DNA from: Bacillota bacterium
GTDB taxonomy: Bacteria; Bacillota; Clostridia; Christensenellales; CAG-138
Direction: 5' to 3'
DNA length: 17,369 bases
NCBI GenBank assembly: GCA_023416895.1
Contig: JAEZGQ010000039.1
Span: 1-17,369, forward strand
The notes beneath the pieces were generated by a model that did no database searches, was not told where the DNA came from, and worked only from the letters and a program-made list of their open reading frames with translations. Positions 7,489 through 13,592 of the stretch are shown in pieces. Position 1 is the first letter of the stretch. Each line of letters begins with the position of its first letter. Both the position numbers and the translations under genes were made by a program.

Positions 7489-8220
7489 ATGGAACGGAAC
7501 ATGGAACGCTGGTACAATGCCGTGGGGCAGCGCTTTTCGGTGCGCAAATACCAAAGCGCGCCGTCCGAGGAGGATTTTCAATCTCTTCAGGAAGCTGCGG
7601 AGCTTTTGAGCGTGCGCGGCGTGCGCATCGTTTTGATGAAGAGCGATAAGTTCTTTGCGCCGTCTTTCTTCGGTGGCGCGCGCATTTCGGGTACCGACTG
7701 CCTGGCGGCGATCGTTTCCAGTGCGGAAGAACCCGAAACGGCGGGCTATCTCGGCGAGGCGTTCGCGCTCGAATGCGCGGCAATGGGATTAGGCAGCTGC
7801 TGGCTCGGCATGGCGCAGTTCAAACGCGCCGCGATGAAGGAGCTTACGCTCAACGAGGGCGAAAAGCTCATGATCGTGATGTCGTTTGGCGTTTCGGCGG
7901 AAAAGTACAGCGGCCGTCCTCGTAAAAACCTCGATAAGCTCACCGGCCTTACACAGGAGGAACTCATTGAACTGCCCGAGTGGCAGCAGCGCGCGCTCGA
8001 ATGCGCGCGGCTTGCACCTTCGGCCATCAACGCGCAGCCGTGGGAGTTTTTGCCCGAGGAGAACGGCCTCGCCGTTTGCCGCATCTCCGAAAATTTCGGC
8101 TATGGCAGGATCGACTGCGGCATCGCCATGCTGCATGTGGAGCTTGGCGCCGCACATTGCGGCGTATCCGGTGAATGGGAAAAAACGGAAGAGGGCAACC
8201 TTTTTAAAGCGGCGGTTTGA
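7489..8220 (+). CDS. Nitroreductase-like flavoprotein (TM1586-type)
   Basis: A 243-residue protein resembling the putative TM nitroreductase group of the FMN-dependent nitroreductase superfamily. The N-terminal RFSVRKY (15-21) and the later ALECARLAPSAINAQPWEF segment (about 168-187) correspond to FMN-contact motifs that occur close together in ordinary nitroreductases but are spread over two half-domains in this subgroup. A mid-protein ALECAAMGLGSCWLGMAQF helix-turn is also typical. Such enzymes use NAD(P)H to reduce nitro or quinone-like compounds; the true substrate is unknown. ATG 7489 is preferred (GGGGGA 4 nt upstream); ATG 7501 is a possible alternative. It starts 21 nt after uvrA, so it probably belongs to the same transcript. 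Confidence 0.8.
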   Translation: MERNMERWYNAVGQRFSVRKYQSAPSEEDFQSLQEAAELLSVRGVRIVLMKSDKFFAPSFFGGARISGTDCLAAIVSSAEEPETAGYLGEAFALECAAMGLGSCWLGMAQFKRAAMKELTLNEGEKLMIVMSFGVSAEKYSGRPRKNLDKLTGLTQEELIELPEWQQRALECARLAPSAINAQPWEFLPEENGLAVCRISENFGYGRIDCGIAMLHVELGAAHCGVSGEWEKTEEGNLFKAAV

Positions 8221-8228
8221 AGTTTGTT

Positions 8229-8245
8229 TTGGCGCGGCGCGCCAA
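8229..8245 (+). promoter_or_regulatory. GC-rich perfect palindrome between nitroreductase and rex
   Basis: TTGGCGCG, a central G, then CGCGCCAA: 17 bp of perfect dyad symmetry 8 nt after the nitroreductase stop. As RNA it makes a 7-bp stem with a 3-nt loop followed by CTTTACTTTT, so it could be a weak terminator. As DNA it could be an operator for rex. It does not resemble the Rex box (TTGTTAA-N4-TTAACAA). Confidence 0.4.
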
Positions 8246-8260
8246 CTTTACTTTTGAAAA

Positions 8261-8276
8261 GCGGCATTTTTGCCGC
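8261..8276 (+). other. Small hairpin ahead of the rex ribosome site
   Basis: GCGGCA (8261-8266), loop TTTT, TGCCGC (8271-8276): a 6-bp stem ending 10 nt before the AAGGAGGG ribosome site of rex. It may insulate or tune translation. There is no T run after it. Confidence 0.3.
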
Positions 8277-8299
8277 AAAATGTTTGAAGGAGGGTTTGT

Positions 8300-8932
8300 A
8301 TGCAGTCCGAACGCGTATCTGAGGCGGTTATCCGCAGGCTTCCGCGCTATTACAGACATCTTTTGCAACTGAAGGCAGACGGGGTGGAGAGGATTTCATC
8401 GGGGAGTCTTGCGCAGCAAATGCGCCTGAATGCCTCGCAGGTACGGCAGGACTTCAACTGCTTCGGTGGCTTTGGACAGCAAGGCTACGGCTACAAAGTG
8501 GACGTTTTGCTGGCGGAAATCAAAGGCATCCTGTCGCTCAACGGCAAATACAAAGTCGTGATTGTGGGCGCAGGAAACATCGGTCAGGCGCTTGCGCATT
8601 TCGAAGGGTTTGAGAAAGACGGTTTCTCCGTGGTAGCGCTTTTCGACGTCGATGAAAAACTTGTGGGCCAGGAAATCAACGGCAAGCCCGTACTGCATGT
8701 GGACAAGCTCGATGCGTACATCCGCGAGAACGCCGCCGACATCGGTGTAATCGCTGCACGCCGCAGCGCCGCGCAGGAAATTGCCGACCGCATGGCACAG
8801 GCGGGCATTGGCGGTATTTGGAACTTCGCACCCGTGGATGTGGTAGCTTCGGTTCCCGTCGAACAAGTACATATGAGCGACAGTATTATCTGCCTTTCCT
8901 ACAAAATGGCGCACAGGGATACGGCCGAGTAG
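8300..8932 (+). CDS. rex: Redox-sensing transcriptional repressor Rex
   Basis: A 210-residue Rex. The family binds DNA as a dimer when NAD+ is high and lets go when NADH rises, controlling fermentation and respiration genes in Gram-positives. Residues 1 to about 75 are the winged helix (IRRLPRYYRHL; LNASQVRQDFNCFGGFGQQGYGY). The Rossmann domain follows with the NAD(H) loop GAGNIG at 90-95 and FDVDEKLVGQ after the next strand. The C-terminal helix that swaps between subunits (VHMSDSIICLSYKMAH) is complete. The usual EFGKRGVGY is here GFGQQGYGY, a mild divergence next to the DNA-contact region. AAGGAGGG lies 5 nt before the ATG. No clear promoter is visible in the 79-nt gap, so it may be read through from the uvr cluster. 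Confidence 0.96.
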   Translation: MQSERVSEAVIRRLPRYYRHLLQLKADGVERISSGSLAQQMRLNASQVRQDFNCFGGFGQQGYGYKVDVLLAEIKGILSLNGKYKVVIVGAGNIGQALAHFEGFEKDGFSVVALFDVDEKLVGQEINGKPVLHVDKLDAYIRENAADIGVIAARRSAAQEIADRMAQAGIGGIWNFAPVDVVASVPVEQVHMSDSIICLSYKMAHRDTAE

Positions 8933-8977
8933 GCACATTACGGCAGCTTTAAAAAGATTCAGTTATAATAAGCAACA

Positions 8978-9016
8978 AACAGGCCCGGCTCTAGGAAGGA
9001 GCCGGACCTGTTTTTT
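8978..9016. terminator. Strong bidirectional terminator between rex and the methyltransferase
   Basis: AACAGG then CCGGCTC (8978-8991, one mismatched C) pairs with GAGCCGG then CCTGTT (8999-9012) around a 7-nt loop. Six T follow at 9011-9016. It ends rex on the + strand and, less strongly, the convergent methyltransferase on the - strand. Confidence 0.9.
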
Positions 9017-9050
9017 ATATACCTTAAACAATGCCGTTGAGAAAAACATC

Positions 9051-10232
9051 CTATTCCAACCGGTAAAAGCCCATCCTCCCCTGCGGGTCGCACGCGTGGA
9101 GGATGGTAGGTGTTTCTGCCGTAAGGGTTAGCGTGTTTGTGGCGCGCGGTGAAAACGCGTAGGCAGCGGGCGAAAAAATGCATTCCGTTACACGCCCTAC
9201 AGCAAGGTACGCAAGCGGTGCGCCGCCTTCGTAAACGAGCTTTTTTATGCCGCCTTCTTCCCTTACGGAAACTTTCGGCTCTTGCTCAAGCCGCATCGAT
9301 TCGCGGTAACTCAAACGCATCTCATGGCTTTTTTCAAGAAACGACGCTGCGTTTCCGGCAACGAGAAGCCGTTTTCGAAAGGTTAAAAGCGAAAGCGGAG
9401 AGGCGTCGAGCGCAAGATAACTTCTGTTGAGCTTTGCGCACACGGCGGCGGTGGTGCCGCTTCCCGCAAACAAGTCCGCCACAAGGTCACCCTCGCGTGA
9501 GGAAGCCAAAATGATGCGCTTTAAAAGCGCTTCGGGTTTTTGCGTGGCGTAGCCCGTGCGCTCCGGGTCGCGCTGGTGCAAATGCTCGATATCATCCCAC
9601 ACGTCACCTGGGAAAACAAGTGAATCTTCGTAATATTTGTAGGTTTTTGCGCCGGAGCGTATGGAGAAGTAAATCCGACCGTCCGTGTCGATGCGGCGCT
9701 TCATGTGGTTGCGCGGCTGCGCGCCGCGTGGCGCGCCGACCGATGAAATATCGAAGTAGACCTTGGGCGAACGCCTGTAGAAAAGAATGGTGTCGTGCTT
9801 GCGTGAATAATGCCGCGTGGAGCGGCCGCCGGATTTGTACGACCATATGATCTCGTTCATAAAGCTGTTTTCACCGAAAATTTCGTCGAGCAAAAGCTTG
9901 ACGCGCGCACCCATGCGGTAGTCGATGTGTACATAGATGCTGCCTGATGGCGTAAGCATTTCCCTGCATGTCGTAAGCGCAAGCCGCATGAGCGAAAGGT
10001 AATCGTCAACGCTGAGCGCATCATCGTAAGCGGCGGTGGGTTCCTGCCGCGCGGCCTTGCTCATCAAAAACCGCGATCCGGTGCAAAATGGCGGATCAAG
10101 GTAGATAAGCTGCACTTTGCCCCCGTATTCCCGCGCAAGCGTGGCGGCGTTTTGCTCGAGCGTTCCCGATACAAAAAGGCCGGGCCCGCCAGCGGCGTGC
10201 ATTTCTCCAAAGCAGTTTACAGCGCGCAGCAT
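9051..10232 (-). CDS. Site-specific DNA methyltransferase, beta-type (N6_N4), apparently orphan
   Basis: A 393-residue S-adenosylmethionine-dependent DNA methyltransferase. The catalytic motif IV DPPF (46-49) precedes the AdoMet-binding motif I DLFAGSGT (253-260), the order that defines the beta group. GYATQKPEALLKRII (227-241) is the segment typical before motif I. A DPPF tetrad can go with N6-adenine or N4-cytosine methylation, so the target base is not fixed by sequence; DPPY/F with this domain is often N6-adenine. Between 130 and 220 lies the probable target-recognition region. After about residue 300 there is a roughly 90-residue beta-rich extension (LVYEGGAPLAYLAVGR to GRMGFYRLE) outside the catalytic core. 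GGGAGGA lies 8 nt before the ATG. No restriction endonuclease gene is adjacent. It is convergent with rex and lies downstream of gntR behind a terminator. Confidence 0.9.
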   Translation of the reverse strand: MLRAVNCFGEMHAAGGPGLFVSGTLEQNAATLAREYGGKVQLIYLDPPFCTGSRFLMSKAARQEPTAAYDDALSVDDYLSLMRLALTTCREMLTPSGSIYVHIDYRMGARVKLLLDEIFGENSFMNEIIWSYKSGGRSTRHYSRKHDTILFYRRSPKVYFDISSVGAPRGAQPRNHMKRRIDTDGRIYFSIRSGAKTYKYYEDSLVFPGDVWDDIEHLHQRDPERTGYATQKPEALLKRIILASSREGDLVADLFAGSGTTAAVCAKLNRSYLALDASPLSLLTFRKRLLVAGNAASFLEKSHEMRLSYRESMRLEQEPKVSVREEGGIKKLVYEGGAPLAYLAVGRVTECIFSPAAYAFSPRATNTLTLTAETPTILHACDPQGRMGFYRLE

Positions 10233-10265
10233 ATGAAAATTCCTCCCATGCTTAAGGCGAGGGAA

Positions 10266-10296
10266 GTTATATCCCTGCGCCCTCGTCTTATGTGAA
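10266..10296 (-). promoter_or_regulatory. Weak candidate promoter for the methyltransferase
   Basis: On the minus strand TTCACA (RC of 10291-10296) and TATAAC (RC of 10266-10271), each one mismatch from consensus but 19 nt apart, which is long. An inverted repeat CGAGGG (10258-10263) / CCCTCG (10280-10285) brackets the -10 and could be an operator. The gap 10233-10402 otherwise holds only the gntR terminator. Confidence 0.4.
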
Positions 10297-10369
10297 CTCC
10301 CTCAAAAACAGAGCCTTCAAAACGGTGCGGATATAAGGAAAACACAGTGCGGTCTTGGTGAGGATTAAG

Positions 10370-10395
10370 AAAAATCCCTGCCGCAGGGGCAGGGA
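10370..10395 (-). terminator. Intrinsic terminator of the gntR gene
   Basis: Minus strand: TCCCTGCC, loop CCTGC, GGCAGGGA, then five T (RC of 10370-10374). The 8-bp stem begins 7 nt after the gntR stop codon. Confidence 0.85.
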
Positions 10396-10402
10396 AATAA
10401 AG

Positions 10403-11047
10403 TTAGGGCTCGCTTTTATGCGTTACGTTCATGATGTGGGCTTCCATGAGAGCCTTTGCATCGGCGCAGCGGTGCTCCTCAATGGCGCTGAAAATGGCGC
10501 GGTGCTCCTCGAGTGATTTGTGCGTGCGCTCAGGCACCTTCAACGAGCTTCGCCGTACCCTTTGCGCGTTGTGGTGGAGCGAAGTGAGGATATGCCGCAG
10601 GGTGCGCGAGTTGCTTGCGGCAAAAATAATGTCGTGAAACAGTGTGTCTAGCCGCGCAAGGTTTTCCGCGTCATTTTTGCGCGTGTAAAGCTCCATTAGT
10701 TCCATTGTTTCGGCCAGCTTGGAAAGCTTATCCTTGTCGATGCGCTCGGCCGCCCAATAAGCTGCCTGCCCTTCAAGGAGCAGGCGTACGGTAAAAATAT
10801 CTTCAATGTCGTGGCTGGAAATGCCCTGCACCATCACCCCTCGATTGGGGATGGAAACCACAAGATCCTCAAGTTCGAGCTGCTTGAGCGCTTCGCGTAT
10901 GGGCGTGCGGCTCATATCCAGTTCTTCGGCGAGTTTCACTTCAATGAGGTAATCGCCCGTGTTGTAGCGTCCCTCGATGATGTCGTCTCGAATGTGCTTA
11001 TAGGCTTTGGAGGTTAGGGATTGTTTGTCATTCGGATCGAAAGACAT
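10403..11047 (-). CDS. GntR-family regulator, FadR/FCD subfamily
   Basis: A 214-residue transcription factor. Residues about 11-75 are the GntR winged helix, with recognition helix SRTPIREALKQLE (46-58). About 80-210 form the all-helical FCD ligand domain. The usual metal/ligand residues are present: D134 and H138 (LDTLFHDI), H182 (EEHRAI) and H204 (MEAHI). FCD members commonly sense small organic acids and control local catabolic genes, but no obvious catabolic target is nearby. The start is chosen for AAAGGAGGA shortly before the ATG; a longer reading from a TTG at 11158 would put the promoter inside the gene. It is monocistronic, with its own promoter and terminator. Target and ligand unknown. 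Confidence 0.92.
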   Translation of the reverse strand: MSFDPNDKQSLTSKAYKHIRDDIIEGRYNTGDYLIEVKLAEELDMSRTPIREALKQLELEDLVVSIPNRGVMVQGISSHDIEDIFTVRLLLEGQAAYWAAERIDKDKLSKLAETMELMELYTRKNDAENLARLDTLFHDIIFAASNSRTLRHILTSLHHNAQRVRRSSLKVPERTHKSLEEHRAIFSAIEEHRCADAKALMEAHIMNVTHKSEP

Positions 11048-11072
11048 AGTACATCCTCCTTTATCAAAATAT

Positions 11073-11101
11073 ATTGTACACGAAAAGCAAAAAAGCTTCA
11101 A
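11073..11101 (-). promoter_or_regulatory. Promoter of gntR with possible operator over the -10
   Basis: Minus strand TTGAAG (RC of 11096-11101), 17 nt, then TACAAT (RC of 11073-11078), ending 25 nt before the gntR ATG. The -10 is embedded in TTGTACAC on the + strand, one base short of the palindrome TTGTACAA, a plausible autoregulatory GntR site. Confidence 0.65.
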
Positions 11102-11243
11102 GCGATTCCAGGGCCGCTCACATGTCGCGCGGCGGTATTTTTTTACTATTTTTAGCAAATTTCGCGCAGTTTTTGGCCCATAAAAAGAGCGCGAGAAACG
11201 GGCGGCAAAGCATTTTCATCTTTTTACATGTGAGAAGCGGCGC

Positions 11244-11280
11244 GTGATTGCGCATACTAACGCCATCACTTTTGTGATTG
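11244..11280 (+). other. Interleaved GTGAT/ATCAC repeats ahead of the vanW-family gene
   Basis: GTGATTG occurs at 11244-11250 and again 30 bp later at 11274-11280, with ATCAC (11265-11269) between. ATCAC can pair with either GTGAT copy (8-bp imperfect or 5-bp hairpin). It could be a regulator site or alternative RNA pairing. I see no convincing -35/-10 pair for the vanW-family gene in 11102-11295. Confidence 0.3.
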
Positions 11281-11295
11281 GATGTGGTGTTTGTT

Positions 11296-12708
11296 TTGAA
11301 ACGAGGTATACACAAAAAGGCTTTGCTGTTTTTACTCCTTATGTTGCTTAGTGCGGCGGCGTGCGCGTGTGGCAGCGGTGTGGGAAGCGCGCAGGCGGAG
11401 GAGCTCGGCGGAATCACGCTCGGCGAAAACATCTTTGTGGACGGGGTAAACGTATCCAATATGCGCTTTGACGATGCGGTTGCCGCGCTCGACGAGGCGC
11501 ATGCGAAAATGAGCGCGGCGCTCAATTTTACGGTGCTCATCGACGACGAAGAGGTTCTCATCAACGGCGCACGCCTCCCCATCGCTTACAATACAAAAGA
11601 GGTGCTTCAGTCTGCCGCGGCACTCAAAAAGTATTACCCGCAAAAAAATACGCCACGCGCGTTTTTCTGTACGGTGAGCGCGGATGCGGAGGCGCTGCGC
11701 GCAGCGCTGCAAACATTGCTTTCTCCCTACAACATCGAGCCGCGAAACGCCTCGGCCTCTTTTGACCCAAACGCCGAGGGGCGTTTTCAATACGCATTGG
11801 AGCAAAACGGGCGGCAAATCGACATAGCACCGCTTGCTGCCCAAATGAAGGCCGCAATTGAGGGCGGCGGGGAAACCTGCTTTGAAGCCGCAATCCAAAC
11901 GCTTTACCCCACGTATACGCTTGCTATGGCAAAGGCGGATCACGCGCTTGTATCGGAGTTTTCCACCTCCTTCAAAGGGAGCGTTTACGGCAAAAAGAAC
12001 CGCGTTTTCAACATAGCAAAGGCATCCTCACTCATCAACGGCATAACCGTAACACCTGGTGCCGAGTTCGATATGAACCTCACCATCGGTGACCGCAACG
12101 CTGAAAACGGTTGGAAAGAAGCCGCGGCCATCCGCGACGCAACGTATGTACAGGAGTATGGCGGCGGCGTATGCCAGGTTTCCACCACCCTTTACAACGC
12201 GGTTTTGATGGCGGATCTTGCGGTGACGGAGCGTTGGCATCACTCGTGGCCGCTCGGATATGTGCCCATCGGCCGCGATGCCACCATCAGCACGGACGGG
12301 CCGAACTTTAAATTTCAAAACAACACAGCCGCGAACATCGTCATCTGCTCGTATGTGAACGAGGAAAACAAAACCATCCATGTGGAGCTCTATGGACGGA
12401 AGAATGAGGCCGGCGTAACCATCAAGCTCAAATCCTACAAAGTGGAAACGCTCGAAAGCCTCGGCGAGGACTTGATCTTGGATGATACGCTCCCCTATAA
12501 CACGCGCGAGGTGGTGCGGGAAGAGCGGATCGGCAGCATTGCGGAAACCTATAAGGAATATTACGATGCAGCGGGCAACCTCATAAACAAGGTGCTTGTC
12601 GTACGCGACAAATACCGTTCGGTAAAGGGCGTTTCCATGGTTTCGAGGGACCTCTACTACGGTTACACGGTTTTGCCAAATGCCCCGCAGGCCACGGAGA
12701 CACCGTAA
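11296..12708 (+). CDS. VanW-family exported cell-envelope protein
   Basis: About 470 residues from TTG 11296 (MKRGIHKKALLFLLLMLL). This start gives a compact signal peptide and has TGGTG 6 nt upstream, but the ribosome site is poor and in-frame GTG 11284/11287 or TTG 11278 remain possible. After the signal peptide (cleavage near AQA/EE) comes a region like the PG_binding_4 domain (GGITLGENIFVDGVNVSNM onward), then the VanW domain, centred on GGGVCQVSTTLYNAVL (Cys293) and ending near IHVELYG. A short C-terminal stretch (TYKEYYDAAGNLINKVLVV) resembles a G5-like beta module. The family is named from a vancomycin-resistance cluster gene, but most members, as here, are stand-alone envelope proteins of unknown biochemical role. 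No van genes are nearby, so this is not evidence of resistance. Confidence 0.88.
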   Translation: MKRGIHKKALLFLLLMLLSAAACACGSGVGSAQAEELGGITLGENIFVDGVNVSNMRFDDAVAALDEAHAKMSAALNFTVLIDDEEVLINGARLPIAYNTKEVLQSAAALKKYYPQKNTPRAFFCTVSADAEALRAALQTLLSPYNIEPRNASASFDPNAEGRFQYALEQNGRQIDIAPLAAQMKAAIEGGGETCFEAAIQTLYPTYTLAMAKADHALVSEFSTSFKGSVYGKKNRVFNIAKASSLINGITVTPGAEFDMNLTIGDRNAENGWKEAAAIRDATYVQEYGGGVCQVSTTLYNAVLMADLAVTERWHHSWPLGYVPIGRDATISTDGPNFKFQNNTAANIVICSYVNEENKTIHVELYGRKNEAGVTIKLKSYKVETLESLGEDLILDDTLPYNTREVVREERIGSIAETYKEYYDAAGNLINKVLVVRDKYRSVKGVSMVSRDLYYGYTVLPNAPQATETP

Positions 12709-12721
12709 ATAAAGACATAAA

Positions 12722-12758
12722 CAAAGCCCTTTCGGATGTTCCATCCGGAAGGGCTTTG
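12722..12758. terminator. Long-stem bidirectional terminator between the vanW-family gene and pgsA
   Basis: CAAAGCCCTT (12722-12731) pairs with AAGGGCTTTG (12749-12758), then one T-G wobble, then CGGATG/CATCCG closing on a TTC loop: a 17-bp stem. The downstream T tract is short on either side, but the stem is very stable and lies between the two convergent stop codons. Confidence 0.85.
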
Positions 12759-12771
12759 CTAAAAAGGCAGT

Positions 12772-13317
12772 TTAATTTGCTTTGTTTTTTTTTCGCAGGG
12801 CAAATACCTGGAGTTTCGCGTAATGAAACAAAGCAACAAAAGCAAGAATGATGGAGATGCCGAACAAAATCAAATACAACGAACCGATTTTTTCAAACTC
12901 GGGAAAATGCCGTAGGATTGCCGTCACCACACTGGCTGTAAAAAATCCCGCCGCAAACTTGCCCACCCAGTCCGCATACACCACGACTTCCTTGGTGTAA
13001 AGAAACAGCCCGCCGATAACCATGATCGCTTCTTTTCCGACGATGAGAATAAGCATCCAAAGTGGCAGCCATCCGTTGAGGTAAAAGCTGACGACCGCAG
13101 TGATGAGCATCGCTTTGTCCGCCAAAGGATCAAGCACCTTGCCGACGTTGGAAATCCAGTTGTTGCGGCGCGCAAGATAGCCGTCCACAAGATCGCTTAA
13201 AAACGCGAGAAGGTATACAACAAGACATGCCGCATAACGTTCGTTCGCGTAAAAATAAATGAATACGCCTACCATCAGCAGCCGTATTCCCGAAATGATG
13301 TTTGGTATGTGCCTCAT
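12772..13317 (-). CDS. pgsA: CDP-alcohol phosphatidyltransferase, probable phosphatidylglycerophosphate synthase
   Basis: A 181-residue integral membrane enzyme. The family signature is complete: D42, D45-G46, A49-R50, G59, D63 and D67 (SDLVDGYLAR then GKVLDPLADK), which binds the metals and the CDP-diacylglycerol. Four or five further hydrophobic helices follow and the tail is basic (RKKNKAN). The opening MRHIPNIISGIRLL fits PgsA, which makes phosphatidylglycerophosphate from CDP-diacylglycerol and glycerol-3-phosphate; related enzymes such as cardiolipin or phosphatidylinositol-type synthases share the motif, so the substrate is inferred. The start at 13317 has GAGGA 10 nt upstream; the longer reading from 13464 includes the promoter. 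Convergent with the vanW-family gene, divergent from the CoADR fusion. Confidence 0.88.
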   Translation of the reverse strand: MRHIPNIISGIRLLMVGVFIYFYANERYAACLVVYLLAFLSDLVDGYLARRNNWISNVGKVLDPLADKAMLITAVVSFYLNGWLPLWMLILIVGKEAIMVIGGLFLYTKEVVVYADWVGKFAAGFFTASVVTAILRHFPEFEKIGSLYLILFGISIILAFVALFHYAKLQVFALRKKNKAN

Positions 13318-13357
13318 GGCGCAGAAATCCTCATGCTTCCATTGTTGGTAGGCTGTT

Positions 13358-13387
13358 ATTGTAACACGATTCGGCGTGTTTTGCCAA
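13358..13387 (-). promoter_or_regulatory. Promoter of pgsA
   Basis: Minus strand TTGGCA (RC of 13382-13387, 5 of 6), 18 nt, TACAAT (RC of 13358-13363, 5 of 6). The -10 ends about 40 nt before the pgsA ATG. Confidence 0.65.
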
Positions 13388-13469
13388 CGGCTAAGGTGAA
13401 ACGGTACACAAACGCACATTTTGTGCAGGAACGCCACATGCCTTTGCGGCGATAAAATTTCCAACCTGA

Positions 13470-13483
13470 AAAAAGCGCTTTTT
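13470..13483. promoter_or_regulatory. Perfect palindrome in the pgsA/CoADR divergent region
   Basis: AAAAAGCGCTTTTT, 14 bp of perfect symmetry, about 17 bp upstream of the candidate -35 of the flavoenzyme gene. The position suits a regulator site; the AT-rich arms make chance possible. The rest of the 13318-13592 gap holds only the two promoters. Confidence 0.35.
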
Positions 13484-13499
13484 GGGTGATAATGTTACA

Positions 13500-13526
13500 T
13501 TCACACGGAACGAGCTTTGTTATAAT
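13500..13526 (+). promoter_or_regulatory. Extended -10 promoter of the CoADR fusion gene
   Basis: TATAAT at 13521-13526 with TG at 13518-13519 (TGTTATAAT). A candidate -35 TTCACA (13500-13505) is only 15 nt away, so recognition probably relies on the extended -10. Transcription would start near 13533, leaving a leader of about 60 nt. Confidence 0.65.
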
Positions 13527-13592
13527 AAAATCAAATTTATGAACTGCGGCGCTTTGCGCATGTTTAAGCAAATCAACAAACGGAGGGTAAGC

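Noticed and set aside
8964..8969. TATAAT between rex and the terminator
   Set aside because: No matching -35, and only about 10 nt separate it from a strong terminator hairpin, so a useful transcript is unlikely. A tiny RNA cannot be excluded.
11296..11370. Lipoprotein signal for the VanW-family protein (AAAC near the end of the hydrophobic core)
   Set aside because: The lipobox lacks the usual Leu at -3 and the cysteine context (AAACACG) is poor; a normal signal peptide cut after AQA fits better.
11296..12708. Vancomycin-resistance locus
   Set aside because: VanW-family proteins are widespread envelope proteins; none of vanH, vanA/B ligase, vanX or vanRS is present.
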